Of a stretch of 33,694 nucleotides of DNA, positions 15,996 through 29,500 are shown one piece after another. The stretch is from a virus. How positions within the stretch are numbered: position 1 is the stretch's first letter; each line of letters starts with the position of its first letter. The notes below the pieces were generated by a model. The model worked only from the letters and a program-made list of their open reading frames with translations. It was not told where the DNA came from and searched no databases. The DNA is taken from IMG/VR virus record IMGVR_UViG_3300030380_003967, positions 1 through 33,694 of that record. One strand, 5' to 3'. A program made the translations under genes and the position numbers.

Positions 15996-17549
15996 TTAGA
16001 ATTGCAAGATAACTTTTATGTCTTCTTTTTGGTTTGACGATCTTGTAATCGAAGGTCTATTATCTACGTATATAATATTGCCAGAATGCTGTTTTACTTC
16101 TGGGGACGCAACACCTGTAGTGAAATCCATTCCAAGATAATATACACGATTATTTATCGTCGTTTTGTTATCGCTAAATGTACTATCAATACTCAAAGGA
16201 AGTCCTGTTGTGGGAGTAATTGCTAGCGATCCAGTTCCACTTGGACTTCCAGTAAAATCTTGTAACTGATAACCATATGTTGGGTTAGTAACTCCAATTC
16301 CAGTGGATGTGAATCCAGCCACAGTTCTATCTTGCCAAAGTTTTAAAACTCCAGTATTCTGATCATAATTTACGACCCTGCCAACTGCTGTAACTCCTGT
16401 TCCGACTGACTGAACAACAAATGAATCGGCAGTAAAAGTTGCCTCACTAAATCCAACACCTGTTAATTTTAAAGCGGTAACTGCACTTACTTTGTCTGCT
16501 GTTAGTATTGATCCTCCAGCTGGGGAAAGTGGATTTTCTACAACACCAATTCTTGCAAATTGATTACCAGTAATAAAGTCTGGATTCTCATTATCACTCT
16601 CAATTCTTGAATACATTAGTACACTATATGCACCAAGTTCTCTATAAATGTCAGCACCATGCCCACCTTGTGGAGTTATAATTACTTCAAATGTCGGTCT
16701 AGTCGTTCCTGCTGGAATTCCAGCAGATTCAAAATCAAGAGTTCCAAAAGTATATCCAGATCCCTGAGCAGATATAGAAACTTCGTCAATTTTTGAATCT
16801 CCATCAATAGTAACAGTGCATTGTGCTCCTGTACCATCACCACGAATAGGAACTCCAGTATATGTTGTATTTGCTGTTCCTAATCCAACACCACGATTAG
16901 TTACCGTTACAATTTTAATAGAACCATCTACAGCATTTTCTCTGACTAAAGAAGTGTCATTACTAGTACTCCAGTCTGTAGGAACTGGCATAAAATCTGT
17001 AGAATCAAATTTTATAATATCTGCTGGTTTGATAGTATAAAGATATTTCCAAATGTATCCATCACCGCTAGTTCCAGCCGCCTTTGGTTCTAAATCAGTA
17101 AAAGTTGGTTCATCCAGAGATGGTCTACCGAGAGTATTTTCTGGATTTGTTCCGTTTTGCAGACAAATGTAAACTCTGTAATCACTGTTTAAAACATAAA
17201 AATTTGAGTTATAAAGATTAGTAGATCCAGAAACAGGAGCTGTGTTTGATCTACTATAATTATGACGATACATGTCAAAGGTAGTTCCAGAAGACCAAAA
17301 TCTTTTTGGAACCACTTGTCTAACATCAGTGGAATTAATTCTCTTCAAAGCAATCATTGTATTCCAATAATCATTCTCCTCATCAAAATTATCTTTTGGT
17401 GAAGGAGGATTATCATTCCATGTAGAGGAATAGTCTGTCGGATTTGGAAGTCCGACAAAAGAATAATAGGAATTACTGGCATTAGCAATTCCTGCGACAA
17501 AATTTTTCGCATTTAATATTCTTACTTGATCAGTTATGATAGCAGCCAT
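15996..17549 (-). CDS. gp8: Baseplate wedge protein gp8
   Basis: 517 aa; T4 gp8 is 334 aa. gp8 is a wedge subunit that joins the gp10-gp7 arm in T4 baseplate assembly. The N-terminal part, with SYYSFVGLPNPTDYS, DNFDEENDYWNTMIALKRI and RQVVPKRFWSSGTTFDMYRH, and a later VYICLQNG with GDGYIWKYLYTIKPADIIKF, is the marine T4-like gp8 pattern. Residues about 214-277 carry beta-repeat units (VTNRGVGLG and ISAQGSGY). It follows the gp7-like gene after 35 bases that contain a late-type promoter. The C-terminal region, with YYLGMDFTTGV and IKVILQF, is intact. Confidence 0.88.
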   Translation of the reverse strand: MAAIITDQVRILNAKNFVAGIANASNSYYSFVGLPNPTDYSSTWNDNPPSPKDNFDEENDYWNTMIALKRINSTDVRQVVPKRFWSSGTTFDMYRHNYSRSNTAPVSGSTNLYNSNFYVLNSDYRVYICLQNGTNPENTLGRPSLDEPTFTDLEPKAAGTSGDGYIWKYLYTIKPADIIKFDSTDFMPVPTDWSTSNDTSLVRENAVDGSIKIVTVTNRGVGLGTANTTYTGVPIRGDGTGAQCTVTIDGDSKIDEVSISAQGSGYTFGTLDFESAGIPAGTTRPTFEVIITPQGGHGADIYRELGAYSVLMYSRIESDNENPDFITGNQFARIGVVENPLSPAGGSILTADKVSAVTALKLTGVGFSEATFTADSFVVQSVGTGVTAVGRVVNYDQNTGVLKLWQDRTVAGFTSTGIGVTNPTYGYQLQDFTGSPSGTGSLAITPTTGLPLSIDSTFSDNKTTINNRVYYLGMDFTTGVASPEVKQHSGNIIYVDNRPSITRSSNQKEDIKVILQF

Positions 17550-17568
17550 TTTGACGGACTTTTTTACT

Positions 17569-17575
17569 TATTTAT
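17569..17575 (-). promoter_or_regulatory. T4-late-type promoter element ATAAATA
   Basis: Exact ATAAATA on the minus strand, in the 35-base gap between the gp7-like giant and gp8, 19 bases before the gp8 ATG. Unlike most of the others it does not overlap the preceding stop. Confidence 0.6.
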
Positions 17576-17584
17576 TACTAAAAA

Positions 17585-20500
17585 TCATGCAAATTTTTTG
17601 AACCTAATATATCTGGTTCTATAAACCTTCGATGAAGTAGATATACCAGTAAATTCATTTGTTCCTATTCCAGACAAGGTGTGTGCTGGATATGAAAGTT
17701 CCTTAGTTCTAGCATTTAAAATAATTTTACCCCAGGAGTACTCTCCAAGGAATGCTCCTGTTGAGAATCCAGAAACTCCATTTGGATTTAGATTAGTATT
17801 CACGGTTACTTTAGCAACACTAGTGGTGACTCCAGCAATTATTTGAGTTGCTATTCCAACAGAATTTACAACATATACATTATCAAGGTATTCAGATCCA
17901 ATTCCAGTAATTGTGGTGTTGTTGGTTCCAAGAGCATTAATACTAGTTGATGCAGTTCCCAAGTTAGAATTTCTAACCGTAAAGAAATCTCCAATAGCCA
18001 ATCCACTTATAGTTACAGCGGTTCCAACTAAATCAGTGTTCCTCATGACAGAATCAAGTGGAATATGAAGATGGAATGCGATTCCAGTTGATCCAACACC
18101 AACGGAAGTTGTTCCCAATCCAACAATTATTCCAGAATCTCCAGAATATCCAGAAGTTATAACATTACAAGACTCTGTTTGCTGTGCAGGAGGTCCTATA
18201 AGAACTAATGGTGGATTAGTTTGAGTATATCCAGATCCACCGTTAGTAATCGTAATTCCAGTAACAACACCATTAGTAATTGTTGCTGTTGCAGTTGCTG
18301 TTGTGGATCCTATACCAACACTTACATCAGGTGTTGTTGAATATCCAACACCACCATTGTTAATTGTGATTGAGGTAATAGTTCCAGCAGAAGAAACTAC
18401 AGCAGTTGCTGCTGCTCCAGTAACAACCACTGGATTTACTAATCGTATTCCTTTTTGAATAGTATTTCTAAATGTAGGATCTATATTTTCATTATTAAGA
18501 TCAAATAGAGGTCTCACTCTATCAACATAGATTATGGTAGATCCAATACCAACAGGACTAATAATATTTGCAGTTGGATTAATAACAGGTTCATAAATTT
18601 CTCTGTCTTTGCCAACTTCCTTACCATTAATAATCTTATCTTGAGTTTGTCTACACCATGTTATTGGTCTTTCAAAAGTAGTATCAGTAACATTTCCTGG
18701 TCCAAAGTATGGAAGAGTATTGCACTTATCAACATTTGTAATAGAACTAATTGTTCTAGCATTTTCTTGCTGATATGGTTTTTGACCCTGATCTGGATCA
18801 TAATTTAAAGTAACTTCATCTCCAAATTTAATAGTTTCAATAACTTCTCTCTCAATAACATCTAAATCATCTCCACTTCCTTTATAGAAAACAATTCTAA
18901 GAGTGTCATCAACCTTTAATGGTTCAGAGAAAGTTATTTGAGAACCACCATTAAACTGATAAGATTCTCCAGGACGCTGAAGTATTTCATTTACAAATAC
19001 TAACAGTAACTGGTCAAGTTCAATCTTCGATCCTTTTGATTTGTTAATAGATATTGGGACACCAGCTTTGAGTAATGGGAAATCAATTCTGGTGCCATTA
19101 ATAAATTCAGAAACATCATCAAATGTTTCTAGAACACCTAAAGACCACCCACTGAATTCATCATTAATAACTTTTTCAATTTCAATCTCAAATACGTTTG
19201 AAGAAGAGAATGATGAAGTGGTAGGGATTCCAATTGTTCCCCCGATAGCAACCGTTAATCTATCCTCATTCGCATAACCAAATCCTGTATTTGTAATTTC
19301 AAAATCAATAACACTAGATCCTTGACCAACTACAACATCAATCTTTGCCTGTGTTCCCAGTCCAGTTGTTCCTGAGACATATTGCAGAGGTAAATTAGAG
19401 TATGATAGTGGACTATCAATAACTACAAATGGTGGATTAGTTGACGTATATCCAGATCCTGGATTTGTAATGGTTACGCCAGTAATATGACCACCTACAA
19501 TAGATGCAGTTCCAATGGCAACTAGATTTGAACCACTAACACTTGAAGTGCCAATACTGACATTAACAGATGTTTGAATCCCTGCTCTATACCCAGATCC
19601 AGAATTACCGATAGAAACTGAAGAAATTGTTCCCAATCCAGAAACAATTGCTGTTCCACCTGCAGCAACTAGTGGTTGATATCCAAGACCTTCTTGAGAA
19701 CCAACAGAAACGATAATTCCTCCTTTTGGAAAACTAGAAATTCCAACATCATTTGTTATCGTTCTAGATAATCCGGTAAAAGTAATAGAAGTAATTCCAG
19801 TGTTTTCGGATAGAGTAAAGTTATTTGCTCCGCCAGTAACTTGATATATGTCATTAATTAATACAATCGCACCTTCATTATCAATTCCAGTTACATTATT
19901 ACCATCAGACTCTAAAGTAAATTCATTTTCTATACCATTAAATTGATTTGAAATATCATCAAAAATGTAGTTCTTGTAATATGTTTCATTAGTGGTATCT
20001 GGCTGAGCCGTTCTCATGAAACTTCTTCCTTGGAAGGTAGAACTTGTTGTTATACCTACATAATCTCTCTGATCAGGTGGATTAGTTGTAGATCCAATTG
20101 GAGTATTTCCATATGGTGCTTCAACAAAATTCAAAGAATTTCCAACAATGTTGTAATTTCCTGTAACTTTTGTTACTAAATCACCAGTTGAAAGTCCAGT
20201 TTGGATAGTTGTTCCCATCCATCCTCTGCGAACCACAACTCTATTGGTAGTTCCTATACCAACTCCATCAACTTTCATTATTTCGTTTTCGACCTTAAGT
20301 AAGTCCCCACCAAAAATAGAATTTAAACTAGTTAATTCAATAGTATTATCTGTGCTTACTACAGCGTCTTCCAACGTTGTTGTAACAGCAGTAGAAACAA
20401 TTGGAGACTGAATAAGATTGTCAATAGCAACTAATACTTTTGGATTTTGATTTGTTGCAACAAACGAATGAGTAGCTCCAATTCCAGCAGCACCGACCGA

Positions 20501-23500
20501 AGTTAAGTTAAGAACTTTAGGCACAGACTTCAGAGCATCTTCTGCACTTCTAGAGAGTTGAATGGTATTATCATTAACTTTAACTGCAAATACTCCCGTT
20601 GAAGGAAGTAAATTAGTTGTAACTCCAGTTACAGTAAATGTAGTCTGAGCAATACCAATTGATCCTGTATTTCCAATACCTGGTCCAACATATGCAATTT
20701 GTTCTCCAGTTACATAGAAGTGATTTGGAATTTCAATAGTATCTGAGGTAAGATCAATTACACTTCCAAAGAATGTTCTTTCAAAGATGTTGTCATTTTT
20801 GTGAGTTAAATTAAATGATCTCTTGATGTCTCTTTCAGTTCCAGTGTATTCGCCATATCCAGTCTCTATTGTTCCATTATTCAAACTAATTACGTCCTTC
20901 GTATCATCTTCAATCCTAAGAGCATTGGTATATACATGAACAGTTGCATCAATTCCTGATATTGGTGTAAAGAGAACTTGAGTAGTTGCAGCAAGTCCAA
21001 CAGAGTTAGCAATTACTCTAGATCCAAAAGTTCCAAGACCAGAATGAGTTTGAATATTTGCAAACTCAGTGTCAAATGTTTCTCCAGTTGATTCTCCTTC
21101 AATATGATCATCTACGACAAAATATTCTAAGAATTCATACCGATCATTTGTAGTATCATGAACTTGAATCATAAAATATCCAGCATCATATTTGTCTATC
21201 TCAGAAGAGATATGACTTGGATATTCTGCAACAACATTTTCAGTTGGTGATCCAGATGATGCAATATCAGTCATTGTCGATTGCAATCTGGCATGTTTTA
21301 GATCAAGTGTAGAGATGCCAGAGGTTATGGAGGACAATCCAACGACAATAGTATTAACTACTGCATTTGTCCCTATTCCAGACGGATTGAAATCAAGTTT
21401 AATATTAGAACCATCCAAACGTGCAGTATAAGTTCCAAATCCAGTTGCGCTTATTCCTCCAAAAGAAGTAGTTAATTTACCATATTCTAAGATAGATACG
21501 TCTGTTCCATCATGAACGATGTTTAGTTCTTGAGCCTCAAACTCATTTGAATTAAATGTTGCAGTGTTTCCAAAAGATGGGTTGCTAACATCTGGAGCAA
21601 TTTCAACAAGGACCTTCAAGGAGTGATATGTATTACCAATACTGACAATATTAGCAGTAGTTCCAGAACTTACGATTACACTTTCTGAGTCAATTAAGAC
21701 TCCTCCAATAGAAGTGGATCCTGTGCTAAGATAATTATCATTTAAATTATAGGAAATTGTTGTAATATCATAATCATTTACTGATGATCTATTTGGGTAG
21801 AATAATAACTGACCTTCTGTGCCAGATATTGAGAAATCAAAAGATCCTTGATCGTATACAGTTTCTATTCTTGCATATTGGTTAAGATATCCAAAAGTTC
21901 CATCATGAATAAGATCAACAATTAAAGCCTGCCTTTCTTGAGTAAATCTTTTGTCTCTCAAATAAGTAAAATACTTTCTAAATCTAAAATCTTCTAAATT
22001 GAAATTATTAAGTACACTAAAAGCAGTTGCTCTAGGACTATTATTAAATTCTGGACTTATATCATCAATAGAAAGAACTCTGTTTCCAAATGACTCCGTA
22101 AAGTCGATTAAGATTTTATTATTAAGAAAAATCTCATCAGAAAGAATTGTACCGTCAGAAAGATTTAAATTATTTTCCGTAGCAATATCAAAATCAAATA
22201 CGCAATTTGTATCAATAAATCCATCCAAACTACTTACAATAGTTACATCAGTCAATTCGGTAGAAATTCCAACCTGTATTGATTGATCTAGATTCGTTGA
22301 TTCAATTTGAAGATCACCAAACTTTTTATACCCAAGAGTATGATTTACGGAAGATACAACATTTTTCCAAGTATCAAATGGAACAGTACTCTTTAATGAG
22401 TAAGAGAAATTTTGATAATAAAAACTATCTTGCAATCTTTGTATATTATCATTTAAGAATCCTGATCCGGTTTGATTACCACTGAATATTTGAGATGAAA
22501 CATCAGTCTCAAAATAAGATTCATATGAAGTTACTTTTGAAGCAACTCCAGAAAGTTCCGAAGTAAGTCCTTTTACAATATCTCCTGATACAAAACTATC
22601 GGATGAAAGAACTCTAAGAATCTTTGTTGTTTTATCCCAACTTTGAACAACACCTTCCTTTCCATTTGTAGTAACTTTCTCTCCACTAAGATAATCGGCT
22701 GTGGATACTTCTATATCAAAGGTTGGGAAATTCTTCTCCGCTGATATTACTCCAGAAGAATTAATAGCATCAAATGTACCAGGAGTTTCTCCATCATTCA
22801 ATTCATCACCTAAATTGTAAGTGACTGATCCAAGTCCTCCGAGATTTGTGGTAATTCCAGTAAGAGTGAATAGTTTATAATTATAATCTTTGGAATTATA
22901 TCCACGAGCTGTTGAACCAATTCCAATACTTGTATTTTCAACTATTATCCTATCACCAACTTCAAATGGGAATGATGTACTAAATCCAACTGACAGATTT
23001 AAAGTTACCTCTTTAGTAACGGTATTAAATCCAACAGTGCTAATTCCAACTCCATTAGTATTTTTTATTGGCAATACTGATGGAGTGGCATTATTAATTC
23101 CCCTAGTATTACTTAAAATAGTTACTGTTGAATCTCCTAAAGAATACTTAGTTGAAAGATCAGTAATTTGATTCCCAGTCTTACCGTCGAAGAAAATTAA
23201 TTCTGGTGCTGAAGAGTATCCTCTTCCTCCAGAAACTATAGAAATATTTTCAATTTTAGCAAAAGAATCTACCGTAATAATTTGTGGAAGAGATGCACTT
23301 GGTTTTAATGTTTTATCTGTTGGGAAATCATAACCAATATCTTCAATTTTTACTTTTTCAATAATTCCAATATCTTCAGTAGTAGATACTAAATCACCTT
23401 TTACTCCATCAATAGTGTTAATAGATACAATAGAAGGTAATGTAGTATAATTTTTTCCAGAACTGGTAACTTCTACTGCAGCTATTGGTCCAGATGTATG

Positions 23501-26500
23501 GGTGCAATCAGTTATATAAGATAAATCAGATAAAGTAGATGTGTATGAATCTGCTTCAGGAGCTTCTGTTAGATTAAATGTAAAGAAGTTAGTTCCTGCG
23601 ATAGAAATTCTTCTATTTCCATTATAGACGCTGTTTTGAGTTATTATGGAATTATTATTTAAGATTTCAGAATCTTTTATTATTGTTAATTTTTCTTCGG
23701 GAAGATTTGTATTAGAAACTGGATCAAGTGAATAGTAAAGTCTCTCTGGTGTAGTTTTTCCAATAGAAACTCTTACACTAGCAGAAGAAGATCCGGAAGA
23801 TCCTGTTCGAGAAACACTAAATGTTGATGATGACTGATCAGTTTCCCAACGATTTGTATATTTGTCATCTAGATAGAAATTCAGTTTAAATGCAGAATAT
23901 TGAGTAGATTGTTGAGTAAATCCTAAAGAAGAATCTGAAATATCAAAGTCTAATATTGAACTTCTATAAGCTTTAATTGAAGGGTTAACTAATCCAAACT
24001 CGCCAAATGATGTACTTGCAATTCCAACGATATTTGGTATTAAATTAGTCGAATCATAATAAGTATTAGATAATTTAATATTATCATTATCAACTTTTAC
24101 AATATAATAAATTTTATCATTCTGTAAACCTTGACACGGTGCAGTTGATGAATGAATTACCTTGTCTCCACTTTCATAACCATGATTGGTTATGCCGATA
24201 GTATTAGTAGTGCTATTAACACCTACAGCACTGAATGTTTTTATACCAACTAATGCTCGTCTGTGAGTATCATTGTACTTTACAACATATGTTGTTGCAA
24301 ATGATGGATTGACATCGATATCAACCCTGTGTTCTCCGCGAATACCATGATTTACATCTGTTGTTACAGTTACAACTCTCTTTATAACATCAGCAGTTAT
24401 ATTACTATAGTTTGTTGCAAAACTATGATTTGTTCCACTACCAATACCTGTAAAGAATAACGTCGTAGTTGTATTTCCTACTCCAACAAATCCACCAGTA
24501 GAACCAAGTCCAACTCGTTGAGTTGCAATACCAATTAGGTCATTTGAAATTTTAGCAACAAAAACATCCTGCCCATCAGATAGAGTTTTAGCAACACCCA
24601 CACTACCAACTTCATTATAGACAATACCCTGTCCACCATTTGGAGAATATGTTAGTGTATCACCTGTTTCTAGTCTATGATTTTTTATGTAAAGGGATTT
24701 AATGGGAACCGCAAGAGTACTAGATCCAAAAGTTGTTCCAAGACCAACGGTGTTTAATCCAAAAGAACTAAATTGTAACACAGATCCAATTCCAACAGCA
24801 GTAGTACCAAGACCTACTGTTTCTGTTGGGTTAAAATATATTTCTCGATTTCTCTTAAAATCATACTTTGTTTTAAATCCAGATTTAAATGTAAATCTTC
24901 TTGGGTCTTCAGATAAAATAGATCCAACAGTATGAGATACTCCAACAGTACCATCTACTTCTCGAAGAACTTTAAATCTAGAATTATCTCTATCTACATT
25001 TAAAACTTTTACTCTCTCAGTACCAATACCCAAAATATCATTTGGTACAATATTTGATGCAATCAAACTTGATGATACATTGAAGAAAGTTACTACTCCA
25101 GTGATACTAGTGTTTCCAACAGCAACTCCAGTAGTACCCAATCCAACAAGCGAGAATCTCTCACTTGAAACTCCTATTGAATATGACCCTTCAATTTTTG
25201 ATGATGTTGTAGAAATACCCGTAATATTAACAATATCTAATGATTGAAAATTGTGTGGGGACTCTGATTCTATAATATATGTTCCTCTTTTAGTTGAGGG
25301 AATTAATTCAACATCAGATAATTTATTTGTAGAAGCACTAATACTATTGACAGTTTTTCCTTTTAATCTGGAGATTCTTCCAGCTGCTCCAAATCCAGTT
25401 GCATCTTCATCAGAAAAGTTTAAAGTTTCTCCGATTCTGTAATTATCACCAGAACTTTTTATTTCTACTCTAGAAACTTTTCCTCTATTTGTAGATATAA
25501 TTTTTCCTGTTTGAGATAAATTGTTTGGAGAATATATGTAAGGATATTCGATATTATCTTCTCTCAAATTATATGAGATTGTATTCCTACACCAATTGTT
25601 TGATTCAATATCAAAATCATCTTGATTAGAAGATTTTTTAAAGTTGAACTCATTTGGAGTAGAATAATAAGTATCACCTAAAACATATGGGAATTGAGGA
25701 AGTTTATAATTTTCAAATAGTCCAGAAGACTCTATACTATCAGGATTAACTGTAACAAAATAAGCATAAGTTCCATTTGGATATTCTGGTGTTATACAAA
25801 ATCTTCCATTATTCCTATCAAGATAATCATTGTCATTATTTTCATGATAAGTAAAATCTTCTACAAAAAATCCTAATGGAAAAGTTGATACTGGCGGACC
25901 ATCTGTACGTGATGAATTAAGTTTGTAACTAGACTTCATCAATGTAACTATTCCACCATCATTATTAGAATATCCATATGGTCCATAAATTGGATTTCCA
26001 TCGTAAGCCCAACCAATAATTGGGGAATGATCAGTAAATTCTGTTTCTTGAGAGTTAACTAGTTTTAGATCTGGTTTTCCATATAAAGTATCTCCACCCT
26101 CTGAAACAGAATAAACCATTTGTCTTAATGATCTTGGTGCATACAATGAATAGCACTGTAATCCATACTGATCACTTAAAGATTTTTGTAAAACAATATC
26201 ATCATTTTTAATGACATCATTAACGTATAATTTTTCAAATAAGTTTACTCTCCATTTTTGAATTTGAGGAATGAAAGAAAAGTCTCTCTCTGCAGTGGAT
26301 ACTTCAATACTTACATCTCCAGAAACGTATCCTTCTCCTGACTCTACAACTCTTACTTCCTGAAGAGTTCCATTTATTAAAATTGGAGTTAAGATGCATC
26401 CAATTCCAGAACTAGATATTATTTCTAAATCTGGAATAGATGTATAATTAGATCCAATATTTTCTATGATAACCTCTATGATTTTTCCATCAGAGGAAAC

Positions 26501-29500
26501 AACAGGTTTGACCTGAGCGTTTTTACCAGATACTACAGATATGTTGGGTAATTTATTGAAATTAATAATATTATTAGTTCCATATCCAGATCCTTGATCA
26601 GATAAATGTATCGATGTTAGTTCTCCTCTAAAAATAGGTTGAACTTCAGCCTTATATGCACTTGATTCAATTCCTGTAACTGTTGATATTCCAACAGGTC
26701 CCTCTACAGTAACAGTTATTGGGGGATAATTAAAAATTTGAGTTCCCGTGCCAGTGCTAGTTAAATTAACATATTGATTTGTTCTATAGAAGAAAGTTTT
26801 ATCAGTTGATCTAATTTCAGATAATTTAAATTGATTATTATCAATTACTGTAACATAGTAATCAGTGTCATTGTTTAGTCCACCAATCGCACTTGTTCCA
26901 GCAGAATATCTTAATGTCTCTCCAGATCTATAATCATGATTTTCTATAGTAATGATGTCGGATGAAGTATTAATACCAGTGGAAACAACACTTCTCTTTT
27001 TATTTTCATAACCAGTTCCATTATTAACAATGTTTATTGAATCAATGACAGATTTTCGCGATGTGCATTCTAAAGTATGTCTTCCAATACCATGAGAAGA
27101 TAAAACAACTGTGTTAATACCAACAATTGCTTGCTGTAAAGTGTCATGTAACTTAATTGTGGTTGCATTAACAACTTCTGCAAAATATGTAGAATTGGTA
27201 GATAATCCACCAACTATTTTTTGAGAATTTGGTTTATATATTAACTGCTCACCATTTCTAAATTTATGAAAAGTTGAAAATCCAATGGTAGAATCATCAG
27301 CACCTGTAGAAACTTTAGCAGAATTTGAATCCGAGAAAAATTCTACAGAATGAGAAATTAATTTTGTGTTTACTAATGCTCTAGCATCTTTTCCATTTCC
27401 ACCTGTTATTGAAACGATAGGAGTATCTGTAAAATCAAATCCTCTATCAAGAATTTGTATTTCTCTTAGGTTTCCATTAACAGCAAGAAATCCTGTTGCA
27501 CCAGAACCAACAGGATCTTCTATTTTTAATAAAGGAGGATTAATTATATCAAAACCATTTCCACCAGAAGTTACTTCAATTTTTTCTACTTTTCCAGTAT
27601 GAACTAAATCTTTTGATTTATAATTTAAAATTTCAACACCGTTAATTAAAATTCCAGTAGCTCCTGGAGAAGTTTTAACTTTAGTATTACTATCAATTGG
27701 TGTGCTTATTTCTCTATAAAGTCTTTGTGAATCTACAACTTTACCTTTTGTCTCTACCAGTTCTATAGTATTATCTGCAATGGTAGTTGATGTTGGTACA
27801 GATGCAAAATTTGATGTATATAAATTAGCAGGAGATTTGGCTAATTTTATGTTATTATTATCTACTCTAAAAATATAATAAACTCCTTCACCACCAGTTT
27901 CTCCACCAAATAGTGAAGATATGACAGAACTTTCAACTATATCTTGTCCATCAAGGCTAACGGTTGTTTCAATTTTTTGCGGAGTATAGTATACAGATTC
28001 TCCTCCATAAAATCCATGCTCATTTATGGTTATAGTTTCTCCAAGAAATGTACCACCAAATGTTTTTACAGATTTTGATGCAATGAGAGGTACATCTTTA
28101 TATGAAGGTAATGAGTTTGATGCAACTAAAATTGAATCTCCATATTGTTTTTTATAAATATTCTGAATATTTGCATTAAATTTATTAAGATGAGTAAAAT
28201 TTGAAGAAGTTACTTTTCTCAATTTTCTTGTCAAAGTATAACTTGCTAAAACATTAAGTGTTCCAGAGGTTTTAATTGTTATAACTTTGTCGGTGATAAT
28301 ATCAAGAACTTCTGCATCAAAAGAATCTGCTCCAGTTAGAGAATCTATAGTTACAGAATCTCCAAGAGATAAGTAATTTTCTTTGTTTAAAGTTAATTTA
28401 TAAGTTTTTGGCGAAACACTACTAATTAACTCAACTTTATTAATTGAATATTTTACTGGATTACTATACAACCAATTTTTAAACTTAAATGTATCGTCTT
28501 CAATACCAAGAGTTTTTATATTAAATTGATCTCCTGTTTTATAATCAAATATACCATCTTGTTTTGAAAATCCAGATAAAACAGACGTAAGACGAACTTT
28601 AACGTCAATATCGGAAGGTTCTACTGCAGCAAAATTTTCTGTAGTTAAAGTGTTACCATCAATCAAATCATCGGTAATATTAGTGCAATCTAAAAATTGA
28701 GTTATTGTTTTAGATGTATAAGAAACAATGCCTGTTGTATTTGTGATGGAATTTGGATATGTTACATAGATTTCTCCAGAATTGGGAAATCCTATTGTTG
28801 AATCTACGTCAATAAAAGTAGATCCAGCAGAAACAGTTCCAATTATATGAGTTTTTGGAGCAACTTTAAATTTACCTGAGGTAGATCCAAGAACTCTAAT
28901 ATCTCTATTATATCCATCATCAAAAGAGAGTTTATAAAAAGTTTTTGCAGTTCCTGCATTTATTGTTTCAATATCATATATTGAAGTATAAGTTTCATCA
29001 TTATCACCTTGGAATATAGTTCTACTTTCTAGATCTGAAGGATTGCCCTCAATTGATTCTACTAAAAAATTAGAAGTTACTAAGTTTCTAGCATTTGAAG
29101 GTGTGAACAGATAATCTCTTGGTTTTGTTATTTCAACATTTACACCATAAAGAGCTTTAAATAAAATTTTATAAGATTCATCTGTTCCTTTACTTGTGTA
29201 AAAGTCTTTTGCCTGCTTTATGAAAATATTTTTATTCAAATTCGATGCAAGAGGTCTATCAGATAACCCTGGCAGAAGTTGAATTTTAGTTTTATTTAAA
29301 AATTCTTTTAAGAAAAGGCAGCTTAAATTTTCAATAGTCGCGCCATCTGTATGTTCAGCAGATGAAGTAGAATTAAAGACAAGATCCCCTTGATTGGTAT
29401 CGGACTTATATGAAGTTACTCCAACAAATCCCCTAATGCATCCAGTGAAAGAAGAGGATGTTTTTCCAGTGTAAGTTATTACCTCATCACCTATTCTTAG

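Noticed and set aside
16151-16157. An exact ATAAATA inside the gp8 coding region, about 160 bases before the DUF4815 gene
   Set aside because: In AT-rich DNA this seven-base string is expected several times by chance inside genes, and it is not next to a gene boundary like the others. A true promoter here cannot be excluded.
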